A stretch of 9,702 nt of DNA from an uncultured Oscillibacter sp. (GCA_946183175.1 CAMHBH010000080.1:1-9702); one strand, 5' to 3'. Shown: positions 1 to 7,839, counted from the first letter of the stretch. A program made the numbers and translations. Notes: a model not told the origin generated them from the letters alone.

Positions 1-359
1 GCCCCCAAGGCCCGGCGGGTGAGCAGGGTCCGGAAGGCCCGCAAGGCCCGGCGGGGGAACAAGGCCCGGAAGGCCCCCAAGGCCCGGCGGGGGAACAGGG
101 GCCCGTAGGCCCCCAAGGCCCAGCGGGTGAGCAGGGCCCGGAAGGCCCCCAAGGCCCGGCGGGTGAACAGGGGCCCGTAGGCCCCCAAGGCCCGGCGGGT
201 GAGCAGGGTCCGGAAGGCCCGCAAGGCCCGGCGGGAGAACAGGGGCCGGAAGGCCCGCAAGGCCCGGCGGGGGAACAAGGCCCGGAAGGCCCACAAGGCC
301 CGGCGGGGGAACAGGGGCCCGTAGGCCCGCAAGGCCCCGCTGGGGAACAGGGGCCGCAA
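1..359 (+). repeat. Ten tandem 36-bp collagen-coding units
   Basis: Ten consecutive 36-bp units each encode 12 residues (GPQ-GPA-GEQ-GPx), with x = E, E, V, E, V, E, E, E, V, Q in order. Unit 1 begins one base before the window. There are two nucleotide subtypes: V units end in ggg-ccc-gta, while E units end in ccg-gaa. Bases 1-60 and 181-240 differ at one position (56 versus 236). Units 2-3 and 8-9 also differ at one base. This points to block duplication of several units. The array probably continues upstream of the window. Confidence 0.97.
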
Positions 360-803
360 GGTGCGCAAGGCCCACAAGGCGAACCCGGTACTGTTCTCTC
401 GTTCGCGGAGTTTTATTCCACGGTATCCGGTGGCGCTACGCCCGGAGAGGATATCGCCTTTCCTGAGAATGGCCCCGCCTATGGCACCGACATCGCACGC
501 GCGAGTGTGAGTTCGTTCACGCTTGCACAGCCCGGTATCTATATGGTACAGTTTGTGCGTAGCGCGTGCAAGGAGGCCCGGGTCGTGCTGACTTTGAATG
601 GTCAGGAATTGCCCTCTACCATGTTCGGACACAACAGCAACCTGTCGCAACTCAGCGGCGTGGCCCTGTTGACAGTCGACACGGAAAACTCCGTGCTGAC
701 GGTGCGAAGTCTGCCTGTCGATTCCTGTACCCTGTATCTGGAATCCAACTTGAGCGATACGGAAGAAGCAAGCTCTCATCTGGTCATTTTACGTCTAAGG
801 TAA
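1..803 (+). CDS. Collagen-like surface protein with BclA-type C-terminal domain (5' end missing)
   Basis: The reading frame is open from the window edge (first whole codon at 3) to TAA at 801-803, giving 266 visible residues; the true start lies upstream. The first ~120 residues are uninterrupted Gly-X-Y triplets in 12-residue units (GPQGPAGEQGPE/V), and a few further triplets end at GEPGT. A globular domain of about 135 residues follows, starting TVLSFAEFY. Its pattern (an FPENGP-like turn, FTLAQPGIY, VLTLNGQEL, SHLVI near the end) matches the C-terminal domain of BclA-like exosporium proteins in clostridia and bacilli. In that family the domain trimerises and nucleates the collagen triple helix on the spore or cell surface. 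The visible triplets contain no Thr or Ser, so the Thr-linked glycosylation known for Bacillus BclA is not expected in this part. The stalk is acidic and has no Lys. Surface location is inferred; the anchoring N terminus is not in view. Confidence 0.88.
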   Translation, partial: PQGPAGEQGPEGPQGPAGEQGPEGPQGPAGEQGPVGPQGPAGEQGPEGPQGPAGEQGPVGPQGPAGEQGPEGPQGPAGEQGPEGPQGPAGEQGPEGPQGPAGEQGPVGPQGPAGEQGPQGAQGPQGEPGTVLSFAEFYSTVSGGATPGEDIAFPENGPAYGTDIARASVSSFTLAQPGIYMVQFVRSACKEARVVLTLNGQELPSTMFGHNSNLSQLSGVALLTVDTENSVLTVRSLPVDSCTLYLESNLSDTEEASSHLVILRLR

Positions 804-810
804 GACAACA

Positions 811-836
811 CGCCCCCTCCGATTCCGGAGGGGGCA
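811..836 (+). terminator. GC-rich hairpin after the collagen-like gene
   Basis: A perfect 9-bp stem (gccccctcc at 812-820 with ggagggggc at 827-835) starts 9 bases after the stop codon. It extends to 10 bp if g821 pairs with c826, leaving a 4-nt loop. Its position fits a transcription terminator, but caaaacg follows instead of a T-run. It may be a non-canonical terminator or a 3'-end stabiliser. Confidence 0.55.
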
Positions 837-842
837 AAACGC

Positions 843-872
843 TTGACAAAACGGGCACAAATTGTCTATACT
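843..872 (+). promoter_or_regulatory. SigA-type promoter for the TPR gene
   Basis: TTGACA (843-848, perfect -35) lies 18 bp before TATACT (867-872, 5 of 6 match to the -10). The predicted transcription start near 879 is about 20 nt before the ribosome site of the next gene. This supports the ATG at 902 over any start further upstream. Confidence 0.75.
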
Positions 873-901
873 ACACAAAAACGCGCGGAGGACAGGAAAC
901 T

Positions 902-1984
902 ATGGAGTGTGTGAGGATACGTTTCGCGACGGGTGTGGAGCCATTGGCGGCGCGGAACGCGTTGGAGCGGGTGACGAGGAGCGTCAACCGGCTGGGACTG
1001 TGGCAGACGCTCTATCTGGATTTTTTCGCGTTCGTGGAAGAGGAGGAGCCGGAGCTTCCGGAAAATACGGAACATATCCCGATGTCGGAGGGCGAGGAAA
1101 TCGCGTGGGTGGAAAGTCCGTTTTTTGGCGTCCTGCTGTCGACGGAAATCAGCGGGGGACTGTTGCGGGAGGTGGCGTCGCGGGCACGCGAGAGCGATTT
1201 ACGGATGTCGTTCGCGCCGCTGGCGGCGGGGGACGCCGAGGAGTTGTACCGGGAGGCGGTCGGCACCTGTCGCGGACAGGCGGCGGCACTCCCGGAGCTG
1301 TCGTCGGCGTGCGGCCACCTCTCGTTACTGCTTTCCGACGCGGGCCGCGCCGGGGAGGCGGAGGAACTCTGCCGGGAGGCCCTCGACGGCTACCGGAGGC
1401 TGTCCGACAAGGGCGCGGTCGCCGAAAACGGCTGTCACCTGGCGCGGATACTCTCGGGCATGGGCCGCATGGAGGAGGCGGAGAAGCACTACTGCGAGGC
1501 GATGGACATCTACAGGGAGCTGTCGCGGCGCAACAGCGACTATTTAGCCCCGCTGGCGCGGACGTGTCAGAATCTGGCAATCTGCCTGGAGGAGCGCGGA
1601 CGCCCCGAGGCGGCGGAGTGGTTCCACCGCAACGCGCTTGACCTCTACCGCAAACTCGCGGAGCGCAACGCGGCGGCCTACGCGCCGTGCGTGGCGGCGG
1701 CCTGCGGGAATCTGGCCGGACTGCTCAAGGCGTCGGGGCGCGTCGTGGAGGCCGCCGGGCTGTACCGGGTCGCCCTCGACACCTATACCAAACTCGTACA
1801 GGAAGACCCCGCGCGCTGGGAACCCGAATTGGCCTTCCTGTACGAGAATCTCGCGGCGTTCGAGTCCACGCGCTCCCCGGCCTCCGGGAAGGCCCTGCTG
1901 AAATCGGCGTGGATGCTCTACCAGAAGTACCCAAACCTCGCGGCGGAGGCCGAACGCGTACAGGCTCAGCTCCGGGAACTGTAG
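902..1984 (+). CDS. TPR-repeat protein of unknown function
   Basis: The product is 360 aa. I chose ATG 902 because GGAGG (887-891) precedes it and a promoter at 843-872 lies just upstream; the frame is open further up but those starts precede the promoter. Residues 1 to ~105 (MECVRIRFATG...) resemble nothing I know; they include an acidic run, FVEEEEPELPE, and no signal peptide or membrane segment. From about residue 133 there are four clear TPR units with a period of roughly 40-47 residues, beginning near 133, 173, 217 and 264. Each has the pattern NLA-x-LL...GR-x-EEAE-x-YR-AL-x-Y-x-KL. A degenerate fifth unit starts near 309. TPR solenoids bind other proteins, so a cytosolic scaffold or adaptor is likely, but the partner cannot be read from the sequence. 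The gene seems monocistronic, since the next gene has its own promoter 4 bp after this stop. Confidence 0.85.
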   Translation: MECVRIRFATGVEPLAARNALERVTRSVNRLGLWQTLYLDFFAFVEEEEPELPENTEHIPMSEGEEIAWVESPFFGVLLSTEISGGLLREVASRARESDLRMSFAPLAAGDAEELYREAVGTCRGQAAALPELSSACGHLSLLLSDAGRAGEAEELCREALDGYRRLSDKGAVAENGCHLARILSGMGRMEEAEKHYCEAMDIYRELSRRNSDYLAPLARTCQNLAICLEERGRPEAAEWFHRNALDLYRKLAERNAAAYAPCVAAACGNLAGLLKASGRVVEAAGLYRVALDTYTKLVQEDPARWEPELAFLYENLAAFESTRSPASGKALLKSAWMLYQKYPNLAAEAERVQAQLREL

Positions 1985-1987
1985 CGC

Positions 1988-2016
1988 TTGCAATTCTGTT
2001 TACGCCGTGCTATGAT
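1988..2016 (+). promoter_or_regulatory. SigA-type promoter for the antiporter gene
   Basis: TTGCAA (1988-1993) and TATGAT (2011-2016) are separated by exactly 17 bp, immediately after the TPR stop codon. The implied start near 2023 leaves a leader of about 37 nt carrying GGAGG at 2048-2052. Confidence 0.75.
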
Positions 2017-2059
2017 ATCCGCGCAGAAGTCCGCAAATCAAACAAACGGAGGAAAGCGT

Positions 2060-3358
2060 ATGAACGACAAAACCCCCAACGGAAAAGCGTTGCTTCCGAT
2101 ACTGGTCTTTCTGGTTCTCTACCTCGGAAGCGGAATCTGGTTTGAGTACATCCGGCCCGTAGACGGGCAGATGGGCTTTTACATCATGTCGGTCGTGGTG
2201 GCGTTCTCTATCGCGCTCGCCGTGGCGCTGGCCCAGAACCGGAAGCTGTCCTTTGACGAGAAAATCCACCTCTGCGCGACCGGAATCGGGGACGACAACA
2301 TTACGATTATGCTGTTCATCTTCCTGATGGCGGGGGCCTTCGGCGGAATCGCCAAACAGGCCGGCGGCGCAAGCAGTACCGCGAATCTGTTGCTGGACAT
2401 CATCCCGGGCAGTTTCGCCGTGCCGGGGCTGTTTCTGATTGCCTGCCTGATTTCTATGGCTATGGGCACCAGCGTCGGCACGATTACCGTACTTGTTCCC
2501 ATCGCGGCGGAGGTGTCGCGCAACGGCGGATTCTCCCTGCCGCTGTGCGTGGCGACGGTCGTCGGCGGGTCCATGTTCGGCGACAACCTCTCCTTTATCT
2601 CCGACACCACCATCGCCGCCACGAAAACGCAGGGCGTCGAAATGAAGGACAAGTTCCGTACTAATATCCGTATCGCCCTTCCCGCCGCCCTTCTCACGCT
2701 CGCCGTACTCGTCGCCGTCGCCCTCACCGGCAACGCCGTCTCCGTCGGCGATTTCGAGTACAACATCATTCAGGCCCTGCCCTACTTCGTCGTGCTAGCC
2801 CTCGCCGTTGCCGGGTTAAACGTGCTCCTCGTGCTGGGCGTCGGAATCGGGCTGTTCCTGATTGCCGGGGCCCTGACGGGCTCCCTGACCTACATTTCCG
2901 CCTTTACCGCCATGGGCGACGGCACTACCGGTATGTTCGAGACCATGATAGTCACGATTCTGGTCGCGTCCATCGGGGCACTCATCCGCGAAAACGGCGG
3001 CTTCGCCGCGATACTCGCCTTTATCCGCAAGCGCTTCTCCGGAAAACGCGGCGGAATGCTCGGTATCGCCCTCCTGACTTCCCTAATGGACATCTCCACC
3101 GCCAACAACACAGTCGCCATCGTCATGGCCGCCCCGATTGCAAAGGAAATCAGCGCGGAATACCGTATCGAACCCGAAAAAACGGCCTCCCTCCTCGACA
3201 CCTGCTCCTGCGTCATGCAGGGCATCATCCCCTACGGCGCGCAACTGCTGATTGCGGCGTCCCTGAGCGGGCTTTCCAGCGTGGCTATCATCCCGTTCCT
3301 GTTCTACCCGTTCTTACTGGCGCTGTTCGTGCTGGTGTCCGTCGCGCGGGAACGCTGA
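2060..3358 (+). CDS. NhaC-family Na+/H+ (or substrate/cation) antiporter
   Basis: The product is 432 aa. ATG 2060 is the start: GGAGG (2048-2052) sits 7 nt upstream, and the open frame further up runs through the promoter. The protein is strongly hydrophobic, with roughly ten or more membrane segments beginning at residues ~11-28 and ~40-58. The signature S181-D182-T183-T184 with following IAAT is characteristic of the NhaC/Na_H_antiporter family (PF03553). A second half-repeat feature, SLMDISTANNT, occurs in the C-terminal part. The family includes Na+/H+ exchangers and the malate/lactate exchanger MleN, so the substrate cannot be fixed from sequence; the protein acts in the cytoplasmic membrane. 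Its own promoter and a strong terminator make it a single-gene unit. Confidence 0.88.
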   Translation: MNDKTPNGKALLPILVFLVLYLGSGIWFEYIRPVDGQMGFYIMSVVVAFSIALAVALAQNRKLSFDEKIHLCATGIGDDNITIMLFIFLMAGAFGGIAKQAGGASSTANLLLDIIPGSFAVPGLFLIACLISMAMGTSVGTITVLVPIAAEVSRNGGFSLPLCVATVVGGSMFGDNLSFISDTTIAATKTQGVEMKDKFRTNIRIALPAALLTLAVLVAVALTGNAVSVGDFEYNIIQALPYFVVLALAVAGLNVLLVLGVGIGLFLIAGALTGSLTYISAFTAMGDGTTGMFETMIVTILVASIGALIRENGGFAAILAFIRKRFSGKRGGMLGIALLTSLMDISTANNTVAIVMAAPIAKEISAEYRIEPEKTASLLDTCSCVMQGIIPYGAQLLIAASLSGLSSVAIIPFLFYPFLLALFVLVSVARER

Positions 3359-3373
3359 CAGGCTTTTCCATTT

Positions 3374-3409
3374 GACCGCAGGGCCGCCGGGTCTTGCGGT
3401 CTTTTTCTT
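3374..3409 (+). terminator. Rho-independent terminator after the antiporter gene
   Basis: A gaccgca (3374-3380) / tgcggtc (3395-3401) stem with a 14-nt GC-rich loop is followed at once by tttttctt. It lies 16 bp after the stop codon and separates this gene from the activase operon. Confidence 0.85.
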
Positions 3410-3446
3410 GTCACATTTATTTAACAATTCTGGTTCGTAATTTTGA

Positions 3447-3475
3447 TTGCGTAATCCGGAAAAAGAGTGTATGAT
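3447..3475 (+). promoter_or_regulatory. Promoter for the activase operon
   Basis: TATGAT (3470-3475) is a good -10. TTGCGT (3447-3452), 17 bp upstream, is an acceptable -35. The preceding stretch 3411-3446 is AT-rich and could act as an UP element. Transcription would start near 3482, which makes the ATG at 3484 an unlikely translation start. Confidence 0.6.
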
Positions 3476-3523
3476 AGCGTCTGATGAAAAGGAGTATCCC
3501 CGTACAGCCGCGGGGAGACGAAA

Positions 3524-3540
3524 AAGGAGGCGCTGATGTG
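3524..3540 (+). promoter_or_regulatory. Ribosome binding site that fixes a GTG start
   Basis: AAGGAGG (3524-3530) is a full Shine-Dalgarno sequence 7 nt before GTG 3538. The GTG start yields a protein opening (M)RIGLDVGSTTIK, the normal beginning of this activase family. The in-frame ATG at 3484 has no ribosome site and would add 18 residues unlike the family. Confidence 0.85.
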
Positions 3541-6447
3541 AGAATCGGACTTGACGTGGGCTCCACAACCATCAAATGCGTGGTACTCGACGAGCTGGAA
3601 CACGTCATTTACAGCACGTATGAGCGGCATTACAGCCACATTCTGGAGAAATCGGAAGAACTCCTCCGGCGAATCGCCCGGAATATCGGCGGGCGCGGAC
3701 TGCTGGCGATTTCGGGCTCGGCGGGCATGGGCATGGCCGACGGCGTGAAGGTGCCGTTCGTGCAGGAGGTCTTCGCGACGCGCGTGGCGGCGAATCGGCT
3801 TGCCCCCGGCACCGATGTCGTCATTGAGCTGGGCGGGGAGGACGCGAAAATCCTCTTCCTGACCAACGGGACGGAAGTCCGCATGAACGGCTCCTGCGCG
3901 GGGGGCACGGGGGCCTTTATTGACCAGATGGCCACGCTCCTGAAGCTCTCCGCCGACGAGATGGACGAGGCCGCCAGCCGCGCCGGGCGGACATACACTA
4001 TCGCGTCGCGTTGCGGCGTGTTCGCCAAGAGCGACGTACAGCCGCTTATCAATCAGGGCGCGCGGGCGGAGGATATCGCCGCGAGTATCTACCAGGCGGT
4101 CGTCAATCAGACTATCGCCGGGCTCGCGCAGGGCCGCCCGATTCAGGGGAATATCCTGTACCTCGGCGGGCCGCTGACGTTCTCGAAAGTCCTCCGGGAG
4201 AGCTTCGACCGTACATTAAACGTACACGGAACCTGTCCGGAGCAAAGTTTGCTATTTGTCGCGACGGGCGCGGCGCTCTACGCCGACCGGGAATTTGACC
4301 TGATGGAAGTCGCCGACCAGTTGGAGGCGCGCGGCGCACTCGAAACCTATCGCAGTCAGCCGCCGCTCTTCAACGACGGCGCGGAATTAGAGGCCTTCCG
4401 GGCGCGCCACGCGAAAGCCTCCGTACCCCGCGCCGACTTCGGCCCCGACTTCGCCGGACGCGTACACATCGGAATCGACTCCGGCTCGACTACGGTCAAA
4501 GTCGCCGTGATTGACGAGGGGGGGCGTCTGCTGTTCACGGACTACCGCCCGAATCTGGGAAACCCCGTCCCGCTCATCCGCCGGACGCTCACGGACGTTT
4601 ACCGCAACCACCCCCATGTCACTGTCGCGTCCGTGACCACGACCGGCTACGGCGAGGAACTCGCACAGCACGCCTTCCACGCCGATTACGGCGTCGTGGA
4701 GACCGTCGCGCACTTCACCGCCGCCAAGCACTTCCTCCCCGACGTGGATTTCATCATCGACATCGGCGGACAGGATATGAAATGCTTCAAAATCGAGGAC
4801 GGCGCAATCAGCGACATTTTTCTAAATGAGGCCTGTTCGTCGGGGTGCGGGAGCTTCCTGCAGACGTTCGCGCAGGCCCTCGGCTACGACGTGCGCGAGT
4901 TCGCGCGCCTCGGACTGTTCGCCAAGCGCCCCGTAGACCTCGGGAGCCGCTGTACCGTGTTCATGAACTCCAGCGTAAAACAGGCCCAGAAGGACGGCGC
5001 GACCATCGATAATATTTCCGCCGGATTGTCGATTTCCGTCGTAAAGAACGCGCTTTACAAGGTTATCCGCTGCGCGTCGGCGGACGAACTCGGGCGGCAC
5101 ATCGTCGTACAGGGCGGCACGTTCTACAACGAGGCCGTACTGCGCGCCTTTGAACAGGAAATGGGCGTGGACGTTATCCGGCCCGACATCGCCGGACTGA
5201 TGGGCGCGTTCGGCGCGGCGCTCTACGGCAAGGCCCACGCCGCGCCCAGGCAGAAAAGCCGACTTCTGACGCTCTACGAACTCGAAACCTTCCGTCAGGA
5301 GACGAAAAGCGAGGCCTGTCAGCTCTGCGGGAATCACTGCCAGTTGACGGTCAACACCTTCGCCAACGGGGAGAAGTACATCAGCGGAAACCGCTGTGAG
5401 CGCCCGATTACCGGGAGGCCCGCCGACGATTCCGGCAACCTCTACGCCTACAAGCGGAAGCTGATACAGTCCTACAAGCCCGCGGAGGGGAAGCGCGGCA
5501 CCATCGGCATTCCGCTCTGTCTGAATATGTGGGAGCTCTACCCGTTCTGGTACGCCTTCTTTACGACGCTTGGCTTCAAAGTCTTTCACAGCCCGTTTTC
5601 CAGCCGCGCGCTGTACCTGAAAGGGCAGGGCACGATTCCCAGCGACACCGCCTGTTTCCCCGCCAAACTCGCACACGGGCATATCGCCTGGCTCGCGGAG
5701 CGTAAGCCCGACGCCATTTTCTACCCCTGCATGACCTACAATCTCGACGAGGGCCTCGGGCAGAATCACTACAACTGCCCGGTCGTGGCCTACTACCCGG
5801 AAGTCCTGGCGGGGAACTGCCCGGAACTCTCCCGGACCGATTTCATTTACGACTACGTGGGCCTGCACCGCCCGGCGGACTTTACCAAAAAAATCACGGC
5901 GATTCTCCGCCGCCACTTCCCCGGCATTACCTCCCGGGAAGTCCGGAAGGCCTCCGCCGCCGCCTACGCGGAGTACGACCGCCACATGAAACAGCTCCGC
6001 CGCGAGGCCGCCAATATCATGGAGCGCGCCCGCGCGGAGGGCCGCCGTATTATCGTACTCTCCGGGCGTCCGTACCACGTCGACCCGGAAATCAACCACG
6101 GCATCGACACCCTGATTACGCGCTTCGGCGCGGCGGTCGTCACGGAGGATTCCGTGTCGCACCTGGTCAAGCCCTTCCGGACTTCGGTACTCAACCAGTG
6201 GACATATCACGCGCGCCTGTACGCCGCCGCGCGCTACTGTTGCGAGCACCGCGACTGCGACCTCGTGCAACTGGTGTCCTTCGGCTGCGGCGTCGACGCC
6301 ATCACCACCGACGAGACGCGCGAAATCCTGCAGGAGCACGGCAAGCTCTACACCCAGTTGAAGATAGACGAAATCACGAACCCGGGCGCGGTGCGTATCC
6401 GGCTTCGCAGTCTGTTCGCGGCGCTCGACGAACAGGGCAAACTATGA
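3538..6447 (+). CDS. Tandem BadF/HgdC-type activase with DUF2229-like region
   Basis: The product is 969 aa from GTG 3538. It is an ATP-dependent activator of the 2-hydroxyacyl-CoA dehydratase class: in this family ATP hydrolysis lowers the potential of a [4Fe-4S] cluster and drives an electron into the partner enzyme. Module 1 has the ASKHA phosphate loop at D6-K13 (DVGSTTIK), cluster cysteine C120 (SCAGGTG), C159 (RCGVFAKS) and LYLGGP. Module 2 has D314 onward (DSGSTTVK), DIGGQDMK, C433/C437 (EACSSGCGSF), C472 (RCTVF) and VVQGGTF, ending near residue 565. Residues ~590-810 are a DUF2229-type region opening with a C594-X2-C597-X3-C601-X18-C620 cluster and containing YPC731. The C-terminal ~160 residues (GRPYHVDPEIN, SFGC917GVDAI, LYTQLKIDEI) complete the family architecture. 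Related proteins of ~1400 aa carry a dehydratase-like part at the C terminus; here that part is the separate next gene, 16 bp downstream. The protein is soluble and cytosolic. Exact substrate is unknown. Confidence 0.9.
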   Translation: MRIGLDVGSTTIKCVVLDELEHVIYSTYERHYSHILEKSEELLRRIARNIGGRGLLAISGSAGMGMADGVKVPFVQEVFATRVAANRLAPGTDVVIELGGEDAKILFLTNGTEVRMNGSCAGGTGAFIDQMATLLKLSADEMDEAASRAGRTYTIASRCGVFAKSDVQPLINQGARAEDIAASIYQAVVNQTIAGLAQGRPIQGNILYLGGPLTFSKVLRESFDRTLNVHGTCPEQSLLFVATGAALYADREFDLMEVADQLEARGALETYRSQPPLFNDGAELEAFRARHAKASVPRADFGPDFAGRVHIGIDSGSTTVKVAVIDEGGRLLFTDYRPNLGNPVPLIRRTLTDVYRNHPHVTVASVTTTGYGEELAQHAFHADYGVVETVAHFTAAKHFLPDVDFIIDIGGQDMKCFKIEDGAISDIFLNEACSSGCGSFLQTFAQALGYDVREFARLGLFAKRPVDLGSRCTVFMNSSVKQAQKDGATIDNISAGLSISVVKNALYKVIRCASADELGRHIVVQGGTFYNEAVLRAFEQEMGVDVIRPDIAGLMGAFGAALYGKAHAAPRQKSRLLTLYELETFRQETKSEACQLCGNHCQLTVNTFANGEKYISGNRCERPITGRPADDSGNLYAYKRKLIQSYKPAEGKRGTIGIPLCLNMWELYPFWYAFFTTLGFKVFHSPFSSRALYLKGQGTIPSDTACFPAKLAHGHIAWLAERKPDAIFYPCMTYNLDEGLGQNHYNCPVVAYYPEVLAGNCPELSRTDFIYDYVGLHRPADFTKKITAILRRHFPGITSREVRKASAAAYAEYDRHMKQLRREAANIMERARAEGRRIIVLSGRPYHVDPEINHGIDTLITRFGAAVVTEDSVSHLVKPFRTSVLNQWTYHARLYAAARYCCEHRDCDLVQLVSFGCGVDAITTDETREILQEHGKLYTQLKIDEITNPGAVRIRLRSLFAALDEQGKL

Positions 6448-6463
6448 CAGTAAGGAGGCTTCT

Positions 6464-7795
6464 ATGCAGACCCCGTATCCCGTTTTCACGGAGGACATGA
6501 AGAAAACGCACAAAATCCTCATTCCGAACATGGCCCCGGTGCAGTTCCGGATTCTGGCGGCGGCGATGGAGCAGAGGGGCTACCAGGTCGAATTGCTCGG
6601 CAACTGCAGAAGTCAGGTCTCGGAACTCGGGCTGAAGTACGTACACAACGACACCTGCTACCCGGCCTTACTGGTTATCGGGCAGTTTCTCGACGCGCTC
6701 TCCTCGGGGAAGTACGACCTCGACCATACCGCGCTGATTATCACGCAGACCGGCGGCGGGTGCCGCGCCTCGAACTACATCTTCCTGTTGCGAAAGGCGC
6801 TCGTCCGCGCCGGGTACACGAATATTCCCGTGCTGAGCCTGAACTTCTCCGGGCTGGAAAAGGAAAGCAGTCTGCCCATGGACATCGCGTTTTTGCGTAC
6901 GCTCCTCATGGCGGTATCCTACGGCGACCTCCTGACCGCCCTCAAAGCCCAGACCGCCCCCTATGAAGTACACCGCGGCGACGCCGCCGCTTTACAGTCC
7001 CAATGGCTGGACAAGCTCTGCGAGGAAGTCCGGCAGGGGAGGGGGATGTCCCAGCGGGAGATGAAGGCCGTCATGCCCGACATCGCGGCGGACTTCGCGG
7101 CCATTCCCGTGCGGCGTACGCCCAAAGTCAAAGTCGGCGTCGTCGGGGAAATCTACGTCAAATACTCCCCCCTCGGCAACAACGACCTCGAAAAGTTCCT
7201 GGAATCCCAGGACTGTGAGGTGAATTTGCCGGGGCTGTTGGGCTTCGTGCAGTACTGCGCCTACAACCCGGCGGAGACTGTCCGCCTCTACGGCGGCTCC
7301 TTTATTGAGAAGTTCACCCCGGAACTGCTGTTGTCCTATCTCGGACGCCTTGAGAAGATTATCATTCGCGCCTTGCAGAGCGTGGGCTACCACGCGCCGC
7401 TGCCCTTCCGCGAACTGCTCAAACTCGCCGACGGTATCATCGGGCGCGGTGACAAAATGGGGGAAGGCTGGCTCCTCACGGCGGAGATGGTCGAACTTAT
7501 CCGCTCCGGGTACGAGAATATCATCTGCGCGCAGCCGTTCGGGTGCCTGCCCAACCACATTTGCGGGAAGGGCATGATTAACAAAATCCGCGAACTCTAC
7601 CCCGCCGCCAATATTACGCCCATCGACTACGACCCCAGCGCCACACAGGTCAACCAGGAAAACCGCATTAAACTTATGCTCGCCGTCGGGAGGGAACGCT
7701 TACAGGAAACGCTCGGCCTTCGGAAAAGCGCGCCGTCGGAAGGCGTCCCGGAGACGCCGAACGTCTCCGAACAGCGTACCGTGGCGCTGGCCTGA
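6464..7795 (+). CDS. 2-hydroxyacyl-CoA dehydratase (HgdB-like) family Fe-S protein
   Basis: The product is 443 aa. ATG 6464 has AAGGAGG (6452-6458) 5 nt upstream, and the gene starts 16 bp after the activase stop, so the two are co-transcribed. The body from ~K14 (HKILIPNMAPVQFR) resembles the C-terminal part of large clostridial activase/dehydratase fusions and the HGD-D family (PF06050). There are nine cysteines: C48, C65 (NDTCYPALL), C100 (GGGCRASNY), C186, C251, C265 (QYCAYNP), and the evenly spaced C355, C361, C367 (QPFGCLPNHICGKGM). GEIYVKYSP and DYDPSATQVNQ are further landmarks. It should be the metalloprotein that receives electrons from the activase. The dehydratase name comes from the family. 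I see no CoA-transferase or second dehydratase subunit nearby to support a fermentation pathway, so a non-dehydratase reductase such as a double-cubane-cluster protein is a real alternative. The last ~25 residues look unstructured. Confidence 0.83.
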   Translation: MQTPYPVFTEDMKKTHKILIPNMAPVQFRILAAAMEQRGYQVELLGNCRSQVSELGLKYVHNDTCYPALLVIGQFLDALSSGKYDLDHTALIITQTGGGCRASNYIFLLRKALVRAGYTNIPVLSLNFSGLEKESSLPMDIAFLRTLLMAVSYGDLLTALKAQTAPYEVHRGDAAALQSQWLDKLCEEVRQGRGMSQREMKAVMPDIAADFAAIPVRRTPKVKVGVVGEIYVKYSPLGNNDLEKFLESQDCEVNLPGLLGFVQYCAYNPAETVRLYGGSFIEKFTPELLLSYLGRLEKIIIRALQSVGYHAPLPFRELLKLADGIIGRGDKMGEGWLLTAEMVELIRSGYENIICAQPFGCLPNHICGKGMINKIRELYPAANITPIDYDPSATQVNQENRIKLMLAVGRERLQETLGLRKSAPSEGVPETPNVSEQRTVALA

Positions 7796-7839
7796 CAAAA
7801 GCAAAGCGTACCTCTTATGGCGTGGCGTCGGGCGCGAAA

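Noticed and set aside
1..359. 36-bp direct repeats suggesting a CRISPR array
   Set aside because: The units are contiguous without unique spacers, keep one reading frame and encode Gly-X-Y collagen triplets.
566..901. Upstream in-frame extension of the TPR protein
   Set aside because: It would overlap the collagen-like gene, its hairpin and the TTGACA/TATACT promoter; ATG 902 with GGAGG fits better.
3484..3537. ATG 3484 as start of the activase
   Set aside because: No ribosome site, only a few bases after the likely transcription start, and it adds residues absent from the family; GTG 3538 has a full AAGGAGG.
4822..6339. Long antisense frame of 505 codons
   Set aside because: It lies wholly inside the activase gene, has no family motifs or ribosome site, and is explained by the GC-rich third positions of the + strand codons.
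7749..7769. Perfect 8-bp hairpin (cggagacg/cgtctccg) as a terminator
   Set aside because: It is inside the coding sequence, 26 bp before the stop, and no T-run follows; most likely codon-driven.
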